From: Cyprinodon diabolis
Lineage: Eukaryota; Chordata; Actinopteri; Cyprinodontiformes; Cyprinodontidae
NCBI GenBank assembly: GCA_030533445.1
Contig: CM060065.1
Location: forward strand, 22,395,974 to 22,459,973
Direction of reading: 5' to 3'
Length of the DNA: 64,000 bases
Shown here: in pieces, positions 1 to 24,058 of the stretch
Numbering within the stretch: position 1 is the stretch's first letter
Layout of the letters: each line of letters starts with the position of its first letter
Notes under the pieces: model-generated
Databases searched by the model: none
Told to the model about the DNA's origin: nothing
The model's input: only the letters and a program-made list of their open reading frames with translations
Program-made: the position numbers and the translations under genes

Positions 1-439
1 CTATATGTACATAAATTAAAGTTAATCAATCATTCTAATTTACCTCAGATAATAACATTGCATATTTATTGAAAAAAACAACATGTTTGATTTCATAATT
101 TATATAAAAAGGGCTTTGGCATACAAATAAGGAGAGCAATACATACGGATGGAAATATTTAAATAAGTAATGCTAAAAAATATATTTTATTAATATCTAA
201 AAATGAAAATATGTTTTTACAAATATGTATTTTTTTTTGGGAGAAAATGAAAAAAAGAAAAGAATAATTTAAAAAAAACATTTAAAAAATCAGAGCAGTA
301 TTAATGACATTAAAATAAAGAAGGAATTAAATAATATTATTGAAAGGAATGATCAAAGTTATATCAAAACAGAAATTAATTCATTGAGGCATTTATGTAG
401 TTGTATATCTTTGCAGTATTGGACCTGCAGAGCTTTTAC
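1..439 (-). other. entrep2: Intron 3' of the last exon in the window
   Basis: AT-rich DNA with A-runs between about 180 and 300. I see no exon, repeat family or RNA gene. It follows the donor of exon 518-440, so it is the start of the next intron, whose end is beyond base 1. Confidence 0.6.
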
Positions 440-518
440 CCTGTGTGCTGAATCCTGCTGTGGTGTTTCTGTCACACAGACTGGACCCAGTGGCCTGTTG
501 CTCGATACTGGTGGTGAC
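440..518 (-). CDS. entrep2: entrep2-like exon, Ser/Thr-rich cytoplasmic segment
   Basis: This 79-nt exon encodes 26 residues plus one base, starting VTTSIEQQATGSS and ending NTTAGFSTQ. The acceptor reads TTTGTTTGTACAG and the donor GTAAAAGC. The frame enters at phase 0, exactly where the preceding exon (2891-2756) leaves off with TPASQ, and exits at phase 1. The text is low-complexity, Ser/Thr/Gln-rich and predicted cytoplasmic. It follows the LPPPY-containing exon, as I recall for FAM189A1. Alone it would be hard to recognise; its support comes from the phase match, splice sites and order. At least one more coding exon must follow to the left of base 1. Confidence 0.82.
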
Positions 519-1189
519 CTGTACAAACAAACATCATTTGTTAAGTGAGCAGTTCAATGCAAGCGGGGGAAACAATAGTTCTTAGGTTTATATGTATTGC
601 ATGAGCTACGCTGCACATAAACTACAATACTACTGACTTGTCTCTAGAGGGCTCTATCGACCCATCGCTTTAAAACAGACATTTCTCTTTTTAAAGAAAA
701 GGTGCAGTAGTGCAGAAACAAAAATAATCTAAAAACAGGAACTTTATCAAAAAAGCCCTCTTACAGTAGTATAGAAGCCAAATCACAAAGTAGTGTTTGA
801 GACGATCAAGGACTCATAATTATTGTTTTATTGCATAGGCTAGTTACATATCAGCATGGAGCCTGTGTTCAGTTAGTGGAGTTCGTTGGGGTGGTATTTT
901 GATGTTTTATTGTCTTTGAATTAATTTGGTTTATTTGGTTCCGCTGCCTCTTTAAGAGACAGGGATTTTGCTAAGGTATTTTTCCGGGTCTGTACGGCAG
1001 AAGTTTTTAGGGAGATTGAAGCAACAATTCTGCATATTATTAAAGAACATTTGATGATGCAAAGCTGAGGCAGGAGCAGTTGCAAAATGCAGCAAAGAAA
1101 TGGAGCACAAGGGTGAGCCATCAGAAGTATTTTGAGCTAGCTCGGTGGATGCATCAATGCAGATATGAAGACCTGTAGAGCTACTGGGC

Positions 1190-12412
<11,223 letters not shown>

Positions 12413-13204
12413 TCAGCTGGTTTTCGGCAGTAATTTCTGCCAGAAATCAAGCTGTGGATACATTTTTTAAAACACATGGGATGAGAACTGCTTTATACAG
12501 TGAGACCTTGTGCACGTGTTAAAGGAACAAAGGACAGTAAGGATGTGATGAACTACTCAGGGACAGATTGAGGTACCTTTGCTATGTGTCCCAGATTGAG
12601 TAAAAAGCAGGACATGAACTTAACAAGTATGGGTTAATTACACTGGGGAGAAGCAATGTAGAACATTAATATTTCAGTCACATGGATGAGGGTCTCTGGG
12701 GAGCCACATAAGGCACCATAGTGGGGGTGCTTGCCCTTCCCTGCTTGCATAAAGAGGAAAGCTGCTTATACTGTAGTGTGGAAGTGGTTGAGTTAGTAGG
12801 TTGGATTTCTTATTAATCACAAAAAGGATTCCATGGTCATGATATAGACATTAACCCCAGGCACTATGCAATCAGCTTAAAAATATCAGCTAAGCATTTA
12901 GTTAGGAAAACTTTATAATCTTCAATTCTATTATTTGAAAAAAGATGGATCACTTTTTTTTAGCTATGTAACAGCACTCCAACTAAAACCTAATTCGTAC
13001 TTAGTTTGGAATCTACAATCAAATTTATACAAACCCTCATTTTACAGCATAGGATGATAATAAGTAGGGAATTTGTGGGGAGGTAAAATTTTTGAAGCAT
13101 TTTCTCACAGTATTTATAAAGGCTTTTAATTTCTGACATCTGAGGGTAATTCAAATATCTGCATTGCATTGAAAAATTATTTTGTCTGGTAGCATTACAA
13201 TAAC

Positions 13205-13704
<500 letters not shown>

Positions 13705-13870
13705 GTTCCAAACAAGCAAGATTTCTGGCTCTCACAGACGTGTAACTTCTTCTGTAAGAGGCTCCTCTGTCCTCCACTCGTTACCTTCATTAATGGCACC
13801 TGTTTGAACCCGTTATCAGTATAAAAGACACCTGTCCACAACCTCAAACAGTCACACTCTAAACTCCACC

Positions 13871-14893
13871 ATGGCCAAAACTAGAGAGCTGTCAAAGGAC
13901 ACCCAAAACAAAATTATAGACCTGCACCAGGCTGGGAAGTCTGAATCTGCAATAGGTAAACAGCTTGGTGTGAAGAAATCAACTGTGGGATCAATTATTA
14001 GAAAATGGAAAACATACAAGACCACTGATAATCTTCCTCGATCTGGGGCTCCACGCAAGATCTCACCCCGTGGGGTCAAAATGATCACAAGAACGGTGAG
14101 TAAAAATCCCAGAACCACACGGGGGGACCTAGTGAATGACCTGCAGAGAGCTGGGACCAAAGTAACAAAGGCTACCATCAGTAACACACTACGCCGCCAG
14201 GGACTCAAATCCTGCAGTGCCAGACGTGTCCCCCTGCTTAAGCCAGTACATGTCAAGGCCCGTCTCAAGTTTGCTAGAGAGCATTTGGATGATCCAGACG
14301 ATGACTGGGAGAATATCATATGGTCAGATGAAACCACAATAGAACTTTTTGGTAAAAACTCTACTTGTCGTGTTTGGAGGAGAGAGAATGCTGAGTTGCA
14401 TCCAAAGAACACCATACCTACAGTGAAGCATGGGGGTGGAAACATCATGCTTTGGGGCTGTTTTTCTGCTAAGGGACCAGGACGACTGATCCGTGTGAAG
14501 GAAAGAATGAATGGGGCCATGTATCTTCAATTTTTTAGTGAAAACCTCCTTCCATCAGCAAGGGCATTGAAGATGAAACGTGGCTGGGTCTTTCAGCATG
14601 ACAATGATCCCAAACACACCGCCCGGGTAACGAAGGAGTGGCTTCGTAAGAAGCATTTCAAGGTCCTGGACTGGCCTAGCCAGTCTCCAGATCTCAACCC
14701 CATAGAAAATCTTTGGAGGGAGTTGAAAGTCCGTGTTGCCCAGCGACAGCCCCTGAACATCACTGCTCTAGAGGAGATCTGCATGGAGGAATGGGCCAAA
14801 ATACCAGCAACAGTGTGTGAAAACCTTGTGAAGACTTACAGAAAACATTTGATCTCTGTCATTGCCAACAAAGGGTATAAAACAAAGTATTGA
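13871..14893 (+). CDS. Tc1-family DD34E transposase (element 1), intact
   Basis: 340 aa, the usual Tc1 length. It catalyses cut-and-paste transposition into TA sites. Residues 1-110 hold two helix-turn-helix regions ([18 protein letters not shown] around 23-40 for the first) that bind the terminal repeats, separated by a GRPR-like basic linker PRSGAPRK (56-63). The catalytic triad is visible as WSDET (D153), FQHDNDPKH (D244) and NPIENLW (E279); D244 and E279 are separated by 34 residues. The Gly-rich [11 protein letters not shown] (187-196) is typical of the family. The start ATG at 13871 follows CACC, a good Kozak context, about 165 bp inside the left repeat. No stop or frameshift is present. 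Confidence 0.96.
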   Translation: MAKTRELSKDTQNKIIDLHQAGKSESAIGKQLGVKKSTVGSIIRKWKTYKTTDNLPRSGAPRKISPRGVKMITRTVSKNPRTTRGDLVNDLQRAGTKVTKATISNTLRRQGLKSCSARRVPLLKPVHVKARLKFAREHLDDPDDDWENIIWSDETTIELFGKNSTCRVWRRENAELHPKNTIPTVKHGGGNIMLWGCFSAKGPGRLIRVKERMNGAMYLQFFSENLLPSARALKMKRGWVFQHDNDPKHTARVTKEWLRKKHFKVLDWPSQSPDLNPIENLWRELKVRVAQRQPLNITALEEICMEEWAKIPATVCENLVKTYRKHLISVIANKGYKTKY

Positions 14894-14909
14894 GATGAAC
14901 TTTTGTTAT

Positions 14910-15109
14910 TGACCAAATACTTATTTTCCACCATATTTTGCAAATAAATTCTTTAAAAATCAGACAATGTGATTTTCTGGATTTTTTTTTCTCATTTTGT
15001 CTCTCATAGTTGAGGTATATCTATGATGAAAATTACCGGCCTCTCTCATCTTTTTAAGTGGGAGAACTTGCACTATTGGTGGCTGACTAAATACTTTTTT
15101 GCCCCACTG
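14910..15109 (-). repeat. Right terminal inverted repeat of Tc1 element 1
   Basis: 200 bp starting 17 bp after the transposase stop. It contains AATAAA at 14944-14949, a possible polyadenylation signal for the transposase message. Confidence 0.93.
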
Positions 15110-15724
15110 TAGATGTTATTGTAATTGATAGACTAACACATAATTGTGCATGCTTCAAAATTATTATTACAAATAAAAATGTGCAAGGTGTGGAAGGCAT
15201 TTGTACTCAACTTCCCTAGGAGTGTACTTTATAGAGCTGCTGCCTTTTGTTGCAGCAAATGTAATAATCATGAGTCAGCGGTGATAAGCAAATGGATTTG
15301 TCAATTTCAGCTATGACTCATCTAGGCAGCCTGTTAGAAACAGAAGCTCTGTAATCTTGAACAACAACATGTGACTGTAATGTACTGGCTTGAAAGTTAC
15401 ACTTTTTAGTGAATTTTTAAGTTCATACTTGACACTGGATAAAAAGGTTTTATTATCTATTATTATTGAAATAATGAGTACCGTACATAAACTGATTTAT
15501 TGTGTTTTATTATAAACTAAACATGTGATAGTCCCACCCAAAAGTATTTCTAACCCTAACTTTTAGATGTCCCTCATGTTACAGGCACAAACTTCAGGAT
15601 ATTTGATTATGTTTTTATCAGACCAGTACTTGGTCTGTTTTATGTACATTTAGTTCAGTTCAAATATACTTTTTTTGTTAATTCCAAAAGGAAATAATAA
15701 AAACATATTACAATAGGCCATTGC

Positions 15725-16012
15725 AGCACCTCCGCTGCTCCGGCCTAGTAAAGTGCAATCTTTATTCATTATATGTCACCTGTTTTCAGAAAGAGTCTAC
15801 CTTTGGTCAGAGGGCCCGGTGGCGCCAGTGTACGGCAGCCTCGCTTCTGTCAGTGAGCCCCAGGGCAGCTGTGGCTACAATGTAGCTTGCCACTATCAGT
15901 GTGTGAGTGTGTTTGAATGGGTGAATGAATGTAATGTAAAGCGCCTTGGTCAAGTCTCCTAACTTGAATAAAGGTGCTATATAAGTACATGCCATTTACC
16001 ATTTACCATTTG
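15725..16012 (+). repeat. LINE 3' tail (L2/CR1-like) ending in CATTTAC repeats
   Basis: The text AATGTAAAGCGCCTTGG followed by GGTGCTATATAAGTA and a short CCATTTA repeat is the hallmark 3' end of fish L2/CR1-type LINEs or the SINEs that borrow it. There is no coding part; the copy is 5'-truncated. Confidence 0.7.
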
Positions 16013-16039
16013 TGTAATTTTATGGAAGTATCAGTACTG

Positions 16040-16360
16040 TTGATCTGTTAAGGCCTCATAGATTTGTCAGAGAACATTAAAGAATTAAGAGCAGCACGAC
16101 AACCAGGGGAATCAGATTAAGAATAGTTATGAAGAAGGTTAAGGAATGGCTGGTTTATATAAGCATATCCTGAAGTTCAATTGTCTCACAGAACTTTGCT
16201 CAACCCATCATGTAAAACTGGAAAGAATATGCATCCAACCTAGCAAGAGATTGGCTTTCAGTAACTTGACAGGGCAGTCTGTTAATCGCAGAAGCCACCA
16301 AGAGGGTTACTGTAACGCTGGATGAGCTGTGGAGATCCAGAGATCAAGTTGGATAAATTA
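16040..16360 (+). repeat. Possible old Tc1-type remnant
   Basis: The text GGATGAGCTGTGGAGATCCA (16319-16338) and its surroundings resemble the interior of a degenerate Tc1-type element that I associate with fish genomes. No ends or catalytic motifs were found. The overlapping open frames at 16282-16591 have no recognised domain. Confidence 0.3.
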
Positions 16361-16984
16361 ACTTTAGTCATCGGGAATCCCTGCAATGATACAATACTAA
16401 AAGTGTGTATTAGCTCAAAATCTGAAAATGCTAAGAAAGATATTTTAGCTATGTATTCAAACCCTGCATATGTACAAAAACAAGCCAATTTCCTTGATAG
16501 ATCACAGGTTCCACATAATGTTCCGCCTTCTACACGCCCACATTCAGCCATAAATGGTCCATGCAAAGGACTTTATGATTTCATCAGCTGATTAATATTT
16601 TTTCGTGGACACCAATGGAGCCATAAAACTGAGACTGAAATAGGTGTGTTGGTCAGAGAGGTGAAGAGTCTGATTAAAAAAGGATCTGATAAATAGTCTG
16701 ATAAAAAAGGATCCTGACTAAATACCATCTCTGTTGTATAATGTCTCCCACTCCATGCATGAAGCTGTTCCAGAACTGGAGAGCTCCTTTATTGATTGAC
16801 TGCTGCACCCTAAATGCACCAGGAGTTTCTACCTTAGTTAAATAACATACTGCAGTCATTTTGCACATCTCTGATCTTGCTGCTATTGTCAAATATCCAT
16901 TACTGTAAAAATGTCCATAGCTGTATATTGGTTACTTATTCTCCAGGTGCACAGTTTTTATATTGTTTAAAGTAGAATATTTTA

Positions 16985-17130
16985 TTGTTTATCTTTTAAC
17001 TCTTCACTACCATGTTATTCTTAAATGAAAATTTATTCTATAAACTTTTTGCTGCTGTAAACACCAGAATTTCCCCATCGTGGGACAATAAAGGGATTTT
17101 CTATTCTATTCTATTCTATTCTATTCTAAA
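16985..17130 (+). repeat. LINE 3' tail with TTCTA pentamer run
   Basis: TTTCCCCATCGTGGGACAAT followed by AAAGGG and (TTCTA) repeats to about 17127 is a typical 3' end of a truncated fish LINE with a microsatellite tail. Confidence 0.6.
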
Positions 17131-17232
17131 TATAAAGTACATTCGAGAGGTGTGCAATGACCTCCCCTGTGAAGAACAGGCATGGTGTGTGTCTAGTGGG
17201 TCGGTCTCTACTTAACCCCCGTTCGGCACATA

Positions 17233-17434
17233 CAGGTGCTGGTCATAAAATTAGAATATCATGAAAAAGTAGATTGATTTCAGTAATTCCATTTAAAAAG
17301 TGAAACTTGTATATTATATTCATACATTACATACAAACTCATATATTTCAGATGTTTATTTTGTTTAATTTTGATGATTACAAATGACAACAAATGAAAA
17401 TCTCAAATTCATCATATCAGAAAATTAGAATATT
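17233..17434 (+). repeat. Left terminal inverted repeat of Tc1 element 2
   Basis: 202 bp with a single visible mismatch to its partner at 18643-18844. The repeat ends inside the inner direct repeat, so that repeat is complete only on this side. Confidence 0.93.
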
Positions 17435-17551
17435 GTGAAAAGGTTCAAAATTGATGGCCCCTGGTGCCACACTCTAATCAGCTAATTAACTCAAACCACC
17501 TGCAAAAGCCTTTAAATGGTCTTTCAGTCTAGTTCTATAGGCTACACAATC

Positions 17552-18556
17552 ATGGGGAAGACTGCTGACTTGACAGTTGTCCAAAAGACGACCATCGACA
17601 CCTTGCACAAGGAGGGCAAGACACAAAAGGTCATCGCTAAAGAGGCTGGCTGTTCACAGAGCTCAGTGTCCAAGCACATTAATAGAGAGGCGAAGGGAAG
17701 GAAAAGATGTGGTCGAAAAAAGTGTACAAGCAAGAGAGATAACCGCACCCTGGAGAGGATTGTGAAACAAAACCCATTCAAAAATGTGGGGGAGATTCAC
17801 AAAGAGTGGACTGCAGCTGGAGTGAGTGCTTCAAGAACCACCACACACAGACGTATGAAAGACATGGGTTTCTGCTGTCGCATTCCTTGTGTCAAGCCAC
17901 TCTTGAACCACAGACAGCGTCAGAAGCGTCTTGCCTGGGCTAAAGAGAAACAGGACTGGACTGCTGGTGAGTGGTCCAAAGTCATGTTCTCTGATGAAAG
18001 TAAATTTTGCATTTCCTTTGGAAATCAAGGTCCCAGAGTCTGGAGGAAAAGAAGAGAGGCACTTCATCCACGTTGCTTGAAGTCCAGTGTAAAGTTTCCA
18101 CAGTCAGTGATGGTTTGGGGTGCCATGTCATCTGCTGGTGTTGGTCCATTGTGTTTTCTGAGGTCCAGGGTCAACGCAGCCACATACCAGGAAGTTTTAG
18201 AGCACTTCATGCTTCCTGCAGCTGACCAACTTTTTGGAGATGCAGATTTCATTTTCCAACAGGACTTGGCACCTGCACACAGTGCCAAAGCTACCAGTAC
18301 CTGGTTGAAGGACCATGGTATCCCTGTTCTTAATTGGCCAGCAAACTCTCCTGACCTTAACCCCATAGAAAATCTATGGGGTATTGTGAAGAAGAAGATG
18401 CAATACACCAGACCCAACAATTCAGAAGAGCTAAAAGCCACTATTAGAGCAACCTGGGCTATCATAACACCTGAGCAGTGCCACAGACTGATCGACTCCA
18501 TGCCACGCCGCATTGCTGCAGTAATACAGGCCAAAGGAGGCCCAACTAAATACTGA
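17552..18556 (+). CDS. Tc1-family DD34E transposase (element 2), intact
   Basis: 334 aa starting MGKTADLTVVQKTT. The frame is open from an ATG 12 codons earlier (17516), but 17552 is chosen because relatives, including the remnant at 29167, begin with MGKTADLT. It has an N-terminal paired-type DNA-binding region with helix-turn-helix (VIAKEAGCSQSSVSKHI, 27-43), a basic linker (KGRKRCGRKK, 48-57) and the catalytic core: MFSDES (D148), FQQDLAPAHS (D238) and NPIENLW (E273), with 34 residues between the last two. It carries out cut-and-paste transposition at TA. No stop or frameshift is seen, and the sequence ends in the family-typical KGGPTKY. Confidence 0.96.
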   Translation: MGKTADLTVVQKTTIDTLHKEGKTQKVIAKEAGCSQSSVSKHINREAKGRKRCGRKKCTSKRDNRTLERIVKQNPFKNVGEIHKEWTAAGVSASRTTTHRRMKDMGFCCRIPCVKPLLNHRQRQKRLAWAKEKQDWTAGEWSKVMFSDESKFCISFGNQGPRVWRKRREALHPRCLKSSVKFPQSVMVWGAMSSAGVGPLCFLRSRVNAATYQEVLEHFMLPAADQLFGDADFIFQQDLAPAHSAKATSTWLKDHGIPVLNWPANSPDLNPIENLWGIVKKKMQYTRPNNSEELKATIRATWAIITPEQCHRLIDSMPRRIAAVIQAKGGPTKY

Positions 18557-18642
18557 GTGCTGTACATGCTCATACTTTTCATGTTCATACTTTTCAGTTG
18601 GCCAACATTTCTATAAATCCTTTGTTTTTATTGGTCTTCAGT

Positions 18643-18844
18643 AATATTCTAATTTTCTGATATGATGAATTTGAGATTTTCATTTGTTGTCATTTGTAAT
18701 CATCAAAATTAAACAAAATAAATATCTGAAATATATGAGTTTGTATGTAATGTATGAATATAATATACAAGTTTCACTTTTTAAATGGAATTACTGAAAT
18801 CAATCTACTTTTTCATGATATTCTAATTTTATGACCAGCACCTG
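18643..18844 (-). repeat. Right terminal inverted repeat of Tc1 element 2
   Basis: Reverse complement of 17233-17434 with one visible difference. It ends CCAGCACCTG before the flanking TA. Confidence 0.93.
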
Positions 18845-19777
18845 TAGATCCAAGAGAATTACTGTAGGGAGCCTGATTGGCTGATAAACCAGTCATTATC
18901 ATGTGCAACGGAATCTTGGTAATCCCTGAAAATACCTTCCCTCCTAATTCTCCTATTTTCCTTCGGAAGAGCAGCAACTGTCACGCACCATTATGCACGG
19001 GTGTCACAACAGCATTAAATTGTTTACAGCAATCAGTGTGAATACCTCACAACTTGCTAAATTTATGTGTTAATCTGTGGTCCGACTCACTCTGTTGATC
19101 ATTGGGAAGAAGAATAGGATAGTGAGAAATGATTCAATATTGCACATGCTTTAATAAAGGATTTTTTTATTTATTTGTGCTGGTCTTGAAATTATGGTCC
19201 ATCAGTGCATTCAAAAATTACACTTTGAGATAATTATGATGACATTTATGATGACTATGGTTATTGTTTTACATAAAGGGGCTGAACGTCTAGGAGCGCT
19301 TAATCAAGCTTCAATTCTTCACCTTACTCACGGGTCAGAGTCGGTGTAAGGAAACTGCACTTTTCAATGCTAAGTTTCTTTTTGATACCAATACTTTAGC
19401 TTTAGCGTATGCAAATTTCAAGCCCTGTTAAATGTATGTGCAAGCTTTATAAATCTCATCCTTATGGAAGAGGAAAGTTGCCTCAAGTTATCCTGAAGAC
19501 GTCCTATTAGCAGTTTGTCAAAATCCATATTAGGAGGTAAACACAACATTTCAGCGGAAGTTGTTCTGACCAAAATGAAAAATTTTTTGGCCCACGTCTA
19601 TCACCCATACCTGCTTATTCTTACTGGGTGTGGGTGCGAGATGTACAGCAGCACAAAGACATACAGGACAAAAGAAAAAACATACATTGCTGGCCCACAT
19701 ACAAAAGTTGATCACATCTACTAAAAACTGTGTAGAAATAAATGGTTTTAGACAGAGAATTTAGGGTCAAATAACTA

Positions 19778-19975
<198 letters not shown>

Positions 19976-21589
19976 CTATGTCAGACTGTTGCTTCTTGCA
20001 TTGATTAAGCACTTGCATCCTTCTGACACTGTTTGAAAGTAGCTGCAGTACCAGAGACATGTTGTGCTTTTACCAATCGATCCTGATGGCCAAAGACAAG
20101 AAGTACAAATGTCAATTGTACAATTGTTTCTCTGCCTCAAGACCCCAATACTGATGTTGAAATAAATTAAAAACAACTAACACTTGAGACAGTTTTGTAG
20201 ACCCTAAGCAAACTTCGTGATATGGAGGTCAAAGTAACTAAGCAACTAAGATCTATCAGTCAGTGTAAAACAGTGTTGATGAAGGACAAATAGGGCTTTA
20301 GCAGGAGGAGTTAAACAAAAAGGTGATCTAGAACACACATGGCAGATGGAAAGGAGGAGAAACCCATGATGGGAGGGAGAAGGAAAGGGAAGGGGGAGAT
20401 GGCACATAATAAACAGATGGAGCGATACATTTAAGTGCTTCTTCCCATGGCAGAAAATTGAAAGATTGAGGGGCTGATGAGAGTGCTTCCAGGGAAAGTC
20501 CTTGGATGGGAACAAAAAAAAAAAAAAAAAACTGAAAAAGAAAGAGAAAAGGGAATTGCAGACAAGAAAGAAGGAACAGATGTTGTGGCACAACCAACCA
20601 CTATATGAGGGCCAGACCAATTTATCTAACGGTGAATTGACGATGATAATGTGGACATTTAATAAAAAAACATTTAAATACTAAAAAGCAGGACTCTTAA
20701 AATTTCCTCATTTTCCAAATAAAATCCTAAAGAAAAAAAACAATAGAACAGAAATGAATAAAATTGTGTTATTTAATCTATTTTCAGGTAATATTGAGGA
20801 AAAGCTTATGAAACACCTCAAACGAAACCCATTAAGCTATATCCGTTGCATAAATGCTCAATCATAGCATGAACAAAAGAGATCTGCTAACCAGGTGCAA
20901 ATTGAATTGCATGTCTAACATTAGCAGAACATTTTTAACTTTTAAACTGGTTTGGCTTCACAAAAGTCCTCTTGAGAAGGAAGCTAAATAGATCCAGGAA
21001 GGGAAACATCAGGAAGGGAGAAAAATCAAATGATATATTTGCGCTCGACAGATGGCTGTGGAAGTGATCAGAGGTTTATAATCAAATACAATATACACAT
21101 CATCTGCTATTGCTGCTTGATGTTTAGCTGTTACTAAACAGCTAAATTAAGTTGGAATCAGCTACCAGCTTCCTATTATACCATGGATTTTAACAGCTGC
21201 AGTTAAAAGATTTTCCTCAGTGCACTTCACTTGTTTTTAAAGGTTATGATGCGTTCACATAGAATTAAATATTTTTTGTTGGCAGGTTTTAACATTTCTA
21301 GCTAATCTAGGTATTTATAAACTTTCTTCACAATAGTCCATAAAAAAATGTTTTAGTGCAGCAATAATGATAAGAACTCGCTCCCTGTTCCTTATACATA
21401 ATCCATTCTCCCCCCCGATTTTTTAAACCTTTAAAATTTTACTCCCTTGATAGTTATTTATTTTTCATATGCAGAAGCTCTGCAGAAGCGATGAAGCTTG
21501 CAGGTAGTGTCTGTCTCCCCCCAAAAAACTCCTGGATCAGCTTTTCTGATTGGTTGACACCCTGGCAAATGTTCAATTTACTGAACTCC

Positions 21590-21730
21590 AGTATCAGATG
21601 CTTGGACGCTCTGACACTCGGACGCCAGAACGCTCAGATGCGCTGCTGGACCTCTCGGCGCTGACCCCCATAGAGTTCAATGTAAATCACATGCTTTGAC
21701 CCCCAGAAAGCCCCCTGAACGCAGAATAAG
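21590..21730. repeat. GC-rich patch, possible MITE fragment
   Basis: Contains repeated GGACGC/GACGC words (GCTTGGACGCTCTGACACTC, CGGACGCCAGAACGC) in otherwise AT-rich intron, followed by CCCCCATAGAGTTCAATGTA. It looks like part of a non-autonomous DNA element, but no ends were found. Confidence 0.3.
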
Positions 21731-22476
21731 ACTGCATGGATTTCTCAATCCATACGTACAGTATAAAGGATCACCACTCTACCTGGTAACAGTCAGTTAG
21801 CAGTATAACAGAATTAAAACATTTAAAGTAAACGAAGAAGACATTGTAATTTATTTGTACGAAATAATACAATTTCTGAATTTAGTAACACTACCTGGCA
21901 GTCCTTGGAGATGAATTCTATCTTTGAATAAACTTTTGTAAAATGCCATAGTTGTTAACATATCTATCAAATACTCATCAGATTGTCTCCTTAACAAGTC
22001 AAAAAAACAACAAAAAAGCAACAACTGAACAGTCTGTTAGTGTTAACTTACTATTAACCTTGATGCAAAAAAAAAAAAATTCCATGCAATCAGTGCTTTA
22101 AGCTAATTATTACTATAATTGAATTTGGTCTGGGTCTGTGTGTAAAAACTAATTAACAATCATTTGTATTGTCTCCCTCTTTATATATTCATGTGCATGT
22201 CATCATTGTAATTACAGGATCTGTATTATAACATCCATTTTTAGTTAGAATAGATAAATAATTACAGTAGTGGTCATTTTCAAATAAAATTAGATAGATT
22301 ATAAAATATTGGAGACACGTTTGGGTTATTTCTGAGTAATCTGATTTAATCAGTTCAATGATATTTTGGAGAATAAAAGGACCTGGTTAAAGTAAAGTTA
22401 TGTAATTCAAGCTGTAACTGCCTAATACTCCTTTTAGTTTTTTTAAAGGTTTGACCTGCAGAGTTTTTATGTTTCT

Positions 22477-22707
<231 letters not shown>

Positions 22708-24058
22708 ATCCAGTTACCATTTTCTACTTTTCTAACAGGAAGCGAACAAAAAATATGGTAGCAAACACATGTGTCTGGGGAAAATAAATCAGAGAAGTAA
22801 ATGCAGATGAGATGATTTAAGAGAATAAGATAGAACTATAAAGGAAAATGTATATCATATAGGCTACATTTAAGATCAAATGAAAAGGCATATTGATATA
22901 TTGTTTTATGTAAAAGATATTAATATAATACTGATCTACTTTAGACAGCTGTCTGCTGCTGTTTTATTACCATCAAAGAGTTTAATTACTGACAAACGCA
23001 AATTTTAAATGCAATTTCCAGCTAAAGCAGATACAAGTAAGAAACATAAGGAATAAAAAAACATATCACTTGAAGCAGATCCAACACTTCTTTTTTAACA
23101 TTTTTTTAAAACACTTTCTTGGTAATGAGATTTGTTGAGGTTTTTTCACCAATTGGGCACTCTGATGCACCCCAGTGTTTTCTCATTAATAAGATGATTG
23201 TCAATCTTGGGCCCAACAACTGCCTTCTCGTCACTCTGTGAGATCAGAGAGCACCGTTTAGCTGCTAGCCATTAATTACTGTGGCACTGTCCTCTGCATG
23301 CCAAAAAGGAAAAACACACAGGCATTCATTTACATGAAAGACACGAACGCTGCTCTTTGCCTTAGCAGCCAAAACAGATTTACGCTGCATGTCATCATCA
23401 CATCGTTTAAGACTCACTGCAGAGGACAATACGGCATAATATAATCACCATGCATCTCCATGACACCCACAGATTACAGAAGACGTCCAGACATTCTGTA
23501 ACTTCCAATAACTGTCACTGAGGTTAAAACAGACTTGCCTCTTTCCCTCCACCCCTTCCTTTACACTGCAAACATTAGTAATGGTGTTTTGGATTTTCAG
23601 GTGAAAGCATAAAACAACAAAATGATAAGGTCTCTAAGCTATGTCAGTTACCAAATAAGTTTGTTTTTAGAGATATAATTCATTCCATTTTGTGACAATC
23701 AAAGCAATAAAACTTTTCGGCACATTTGAGTGTATTCTCACAGGAAGATGTGACCATCACATTTATACTAAAAATAGTAGATATTATAAAAATCTACTCT
23801 TGTATCATCTAAAGTAAAACCTTTCAATATCAACTTAAATAGGATCAATAAGCAACTAATGACGACCAATGCAATTAGCAATTAAAGGAAATTAGGTCGT
23901 TTTGAGTCACATTTTACAGTTTCTCATAAGTATGAAAATAGTTTAAGGAAGGAAAATTATATATTATCTCTAGCAACATCTCTAAATGTTTGAACATCAC
24001 CAGACAGTTCAGATATTTCAGTAATTTCAATCAAAAGGTAAGCTTATATGAAACAGAT

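Larger units (their letters stand above)
17233..18844 (+). mobile_element. Tc1-like transposon 2, complete, DD34E, near-identical ends
   Basis: A 1612-bp element bounded by TA at 17231-17232 and 18845-18846. The ends read CAGGTGCTGGTCATAAAATT. The 202-bp inverted repeats (17233-17434 and 18643-18844) show one mismatch by eye (GATGTTTA against GATATTTA). An outer and an inner direct repeat share AAAATTAGAATATyrTGAAA (17247 and 17421 onward), the IR/DR layout. The transposase frame is open. This is the youngest-looking mobile element in the window. It sits 1 kb from the donor side of exon 19921-19811, antisense to the host gene. Confidence 0.96.

Noticed and set aside
13852..14520. 222-codon minus-strand open frame
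   Set aside because: Shadow of the element 1 transposase on the opposite strand.
16282..16591. Two opposed open frames of about 90 codons
   Set aside because: No recognisable domain, and the left part overlaps a probable old DNA element.
18064..18588. 174-codon minus-strand open frame
   Set aside because: Shadow of the element 2 transposase.
17233..18844. CRISPR-like or regulatory direct repeats in the Tc1 ends
   Set aside because: The paired direct repeats are the IR/DR transposase-binding sites of Tc1 elements, not an array.
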